Assembly (NCBI RefSeq): GCF_004362045.1
Contig: NZ_SNWX01000027.1
Location: 1-44,526, forward strand
Length of the DNA stretch: 44,526 nt
Direction: 5' to 3'
From: Halanaerobium saccharolyticum
GTDB lineage: Bacteria > Bacillota > Halanaerobiia > Halanaerobiales > Halanaerobiaceae
Within the stretch, counting starts at the first letter, position 1; each line of letters begins with the position of its first letter. The notes beneath the pieces were generated by a model that saw only the letters and a program-made list of their open reading frames with translations, searched no databases and had not been told where the DNA came from. The position numbers and the translations under genes are program-made. Shown here piece by piece: positions 43,418 to 44,526 of this stretch.

Positions 43418-44209
43418 ATGGAGATAATGATTGCTGCTTTACTAGTTATTTCTCTCCTGGGAGGCGGATCAGGTGGAGAAGTTCCTGAGATAAACACTGT
43501 TGAAAGACCAGTCACAGAGTCAGAGCAGATAATAGAAGAAGTAATACAATCTGACGAAGAAATTATGACTTCCAGAGAAAATATCACTACTGCAACTCAA
43601 CTTTTAGCAGCCTTACCGGAGAGAGAAGAGAAATATAAAGTGGCTATTTATGATATTCAGGACAAAACTGGCCAGTATAGTGAAATTGGTTCAAAAATAG
43701 TTACTCAGGGTGCTACTGAAATGCTTATCACTGCCTTAATTAGGTCCAGACAATTTGAAATTCTTGATAGAGTAAATTTAAATAATTTTATGACTGAACA
43801 AAATCTTGTAATCCAGGAAAGAACAATAAATAATGAAGGACCAGTAATTGGTGAGATGTTGGGCTCAGATTATATAATATCTGGGGCAATCACAGAATAT
43901 CAAATAGATAAAAAAACGGGAGGATTGGGATTAGTTATTGCTGGAAAAGGTGGACAGCAGGAATTTGCAGTTGCAAGCTGTGCAGTTGACTTAAGAGTAA
44001 CTGATTCTACTACAGGTAAAGTAGTCTGGGCAAAAAGTCTTAAGAAGGAAATAGTAGGAGAAAAGATAGGTTTACAACTCTTTTCATTTATGGGTAATAA
44101 CATTGTTGAATTTGAAAGTGGTAGAGGACAGCAGGAAGTTATAAATCTGGTAGTCAGAACTTTACTGGAAGAGGCAGTTTATAAACTAAGTGACAGTCAG
44201 ATCTTGTAG
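43418..44209 (+). CDS. csgG: CsgG-type curli secretion channel
   Basis: This 263-residue protein matches CsgG/HfaB secretion channels: KVAIYDIQDKTGQY, IVTQGATEMLITALIRSRQFEILDRVNL, GSDYIISGAITEY and VDLRVTDSTTGKVVW align with E. coli CsgG. The nonameric barrel exports curlins across the outer membrane. Three oddities: the N-terminus reads LLVISLLGGGSGGE with no lipobox cysteine; an acidic ~45-residue stretch precedes the core; and between TGQ and the ATEM motif there are about four fewer residues than in E. coli, where Y51/N55/F56 form the constriction. The start codon is firm because GGAGGAGGG lies just upstream, although the second residue is an unusual glutamate for a signal peptide. Confidence 0.88.
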   Translation: MEIMIAALLVISLLGGGSGGEVPEINTVERPVTESEQIIEEVIQSDEEIMTSRENITTATQLLAALPEREEKYKVAIYDIQDKTGQYSEIGSKIVTQGATEMLITALIRSRQFEILDRVNLNNFMTEQNLVIQERTINNEGPVIGEMLGSDYIISGAITEYQIDKKTGGLGLVIAGKGGQQEFAVASCAVDLRVTDSTTGKVVWAKSLKKEIVGEKIGLQLFSFMGNNIVEFESGRGQQEVINLVVRTLLEEAVYKLSDSQIL

Positions 44210-44279
44210 AGGAATAATTTTTTGAATATTTTATGAATTTGAGATTATTAATTTTACAAAGAAATAAACTTAATCAGCA

Positions 44280-44526
44280 GTGTAAGTGTTATAAAACTAA
44301 CACTTTTCCACTACAAGGCGGGGGCTGAAATTCATGGCCCCCGATCTTAAATAGTTTTACTCAGGACAGCTATCTGTTCTGTTTAGCCCCGGTTTAAATG
44401 CCGGGGTTATTTATGGTTTGCCTGGCATGAGTATTTGCTAATCAGTGAAAGTCTGATGTGGGGGTTAATAGTGCCAACCGCTAGCTGAAGACAAGGGTGT
44501 CCATCGCGAGGTGGAATCTGAAGGAA
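44280..44526 (+). mobile_element. 5' part of a group II intron (runs off the window)
   Basis: From about 44280 the DNA becomes GC-richer and is built of successive hairpins: GGGGGC/GCCCCC (44320-44342) and CCCCGG/CCGGGG (44387-44406). The stretch from 44472 to the end (GTGCCAACCGCTAGCTGAAG, then ACAAGGGTGTCCATCGCGAG and GTGGAATCTGAAGGAA) closely resembles the domain I segment I know from bacterial group II introns upstream of their reverse transcriptase. A possible 5' end is GTGTAAG at 44280, which only loosely fits the GUGYG consensus, so the boundary is uncertain. The RT ORF must lie beyond the window. The 70 bp between csgG and this point (44210-44279) hold nothing I recognise. Confidence 0.65.

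Noticed and set aside
44320-44406. The GC-rich hairpins after csgG as its terminator.
   Set aside because: The first has no T run and the second is only followed by TTATTT; both fit better as stems of intron domain I given the diagnostic sequence downstream.

Overview
The window looks like a chromosomal segment from a low-GC, anaerobic, halophilic, outer-membrane-bearing Firmicute of the Halanaerobiales (Halanaerobium-like). This is inferred, not proven. The DNA is AT-rich, many genes start with TTG or GTG behind strong GGAGG-type ribosome binding sites, proteins are rich in D/E, there are ferredoxin-type and sensory-hydrogenase-type proteins, and outer-membrane secretion components (CsgG, CsgF, a probable beta-barrel) sit among Firmicute-type housekeeping genes (pcrA-ligA-gatCAB, dnaE-pfkA-pyk, TRAP, YlbF).

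Layout. (1) 1-3126: an operon for a PP2C/SpoIIE-type phosphatase, a thioredoxin-fold [2Fe-2S] ferredoxin and a ferredoxin-hydrogenase of the putative sensory type, preceded by a small coupled ORF. (2) 3309-11217: a DUF123 protein, then pcrA, ligA, gatC, gatA, gatB. (3) 11342-18835: a NUDIX hydrolase followed by a sulfur block: split YeeE/YedE transporter, SLC13-type permease with RCK_C domains, a 5'-truncated metallo-beta-lactamase/rhodanese protein, an ArsR regulator, and a CoA-disulfide-reductase-like protein fused to rhodanese, TusA and DsrE-like domains. (4) 18998-21320, minus strand: MATE and AEC transporters. (5) 21528-26098: an RNA m5U methyltransferase, small proteins, a DUF362-ferredoxin protein, a YfcE-like phosphodiesterase, YlbF and a NifU-like protein. 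(6) 26185-32923: dnaE, the trp RNA-binding attenuation protein (TRAP), a DUF2007-like small protein, pfkA, pyk. (7) 33103-35291: a polar amino acid ABC transporter. (8) 35488-39799: a PHP hydrolase, a TIGR01212 radical-SAM protein, an aberrant metallophosphoesterase, an unknown protein, and a UPF0340 protein.

(9) 39980-44209 is the most interesting part: a curli-type functional-amyloid locus. A BTAD/SARP-type regulator with a degenerate GGDEF-like C-terminus is followed by two TCGAG repeats exactly 11 bp apart, which resemble the operators of Streptomyces SARPs. Then come a CsgB-like curlin, a CsgA-like curlin made of six 22-residue acidic repeats, an unrecognised probable outer-membrane beta-barrel, CsgF and CsgG. 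The CsgG has no lipobox cysteine and a shortened constriction loop. No CsgE, CsgD or CsgC is visible. The regulator would control the curlins, CsgG/CsgF would export and anchor them, and the barrel is a candidate new accessory factor.

(10) 44280-44526: the 5' part of a group II intron appears to begin just after csgG and runs off the window. No tRNA, rRNA or CRISPR array was seen.
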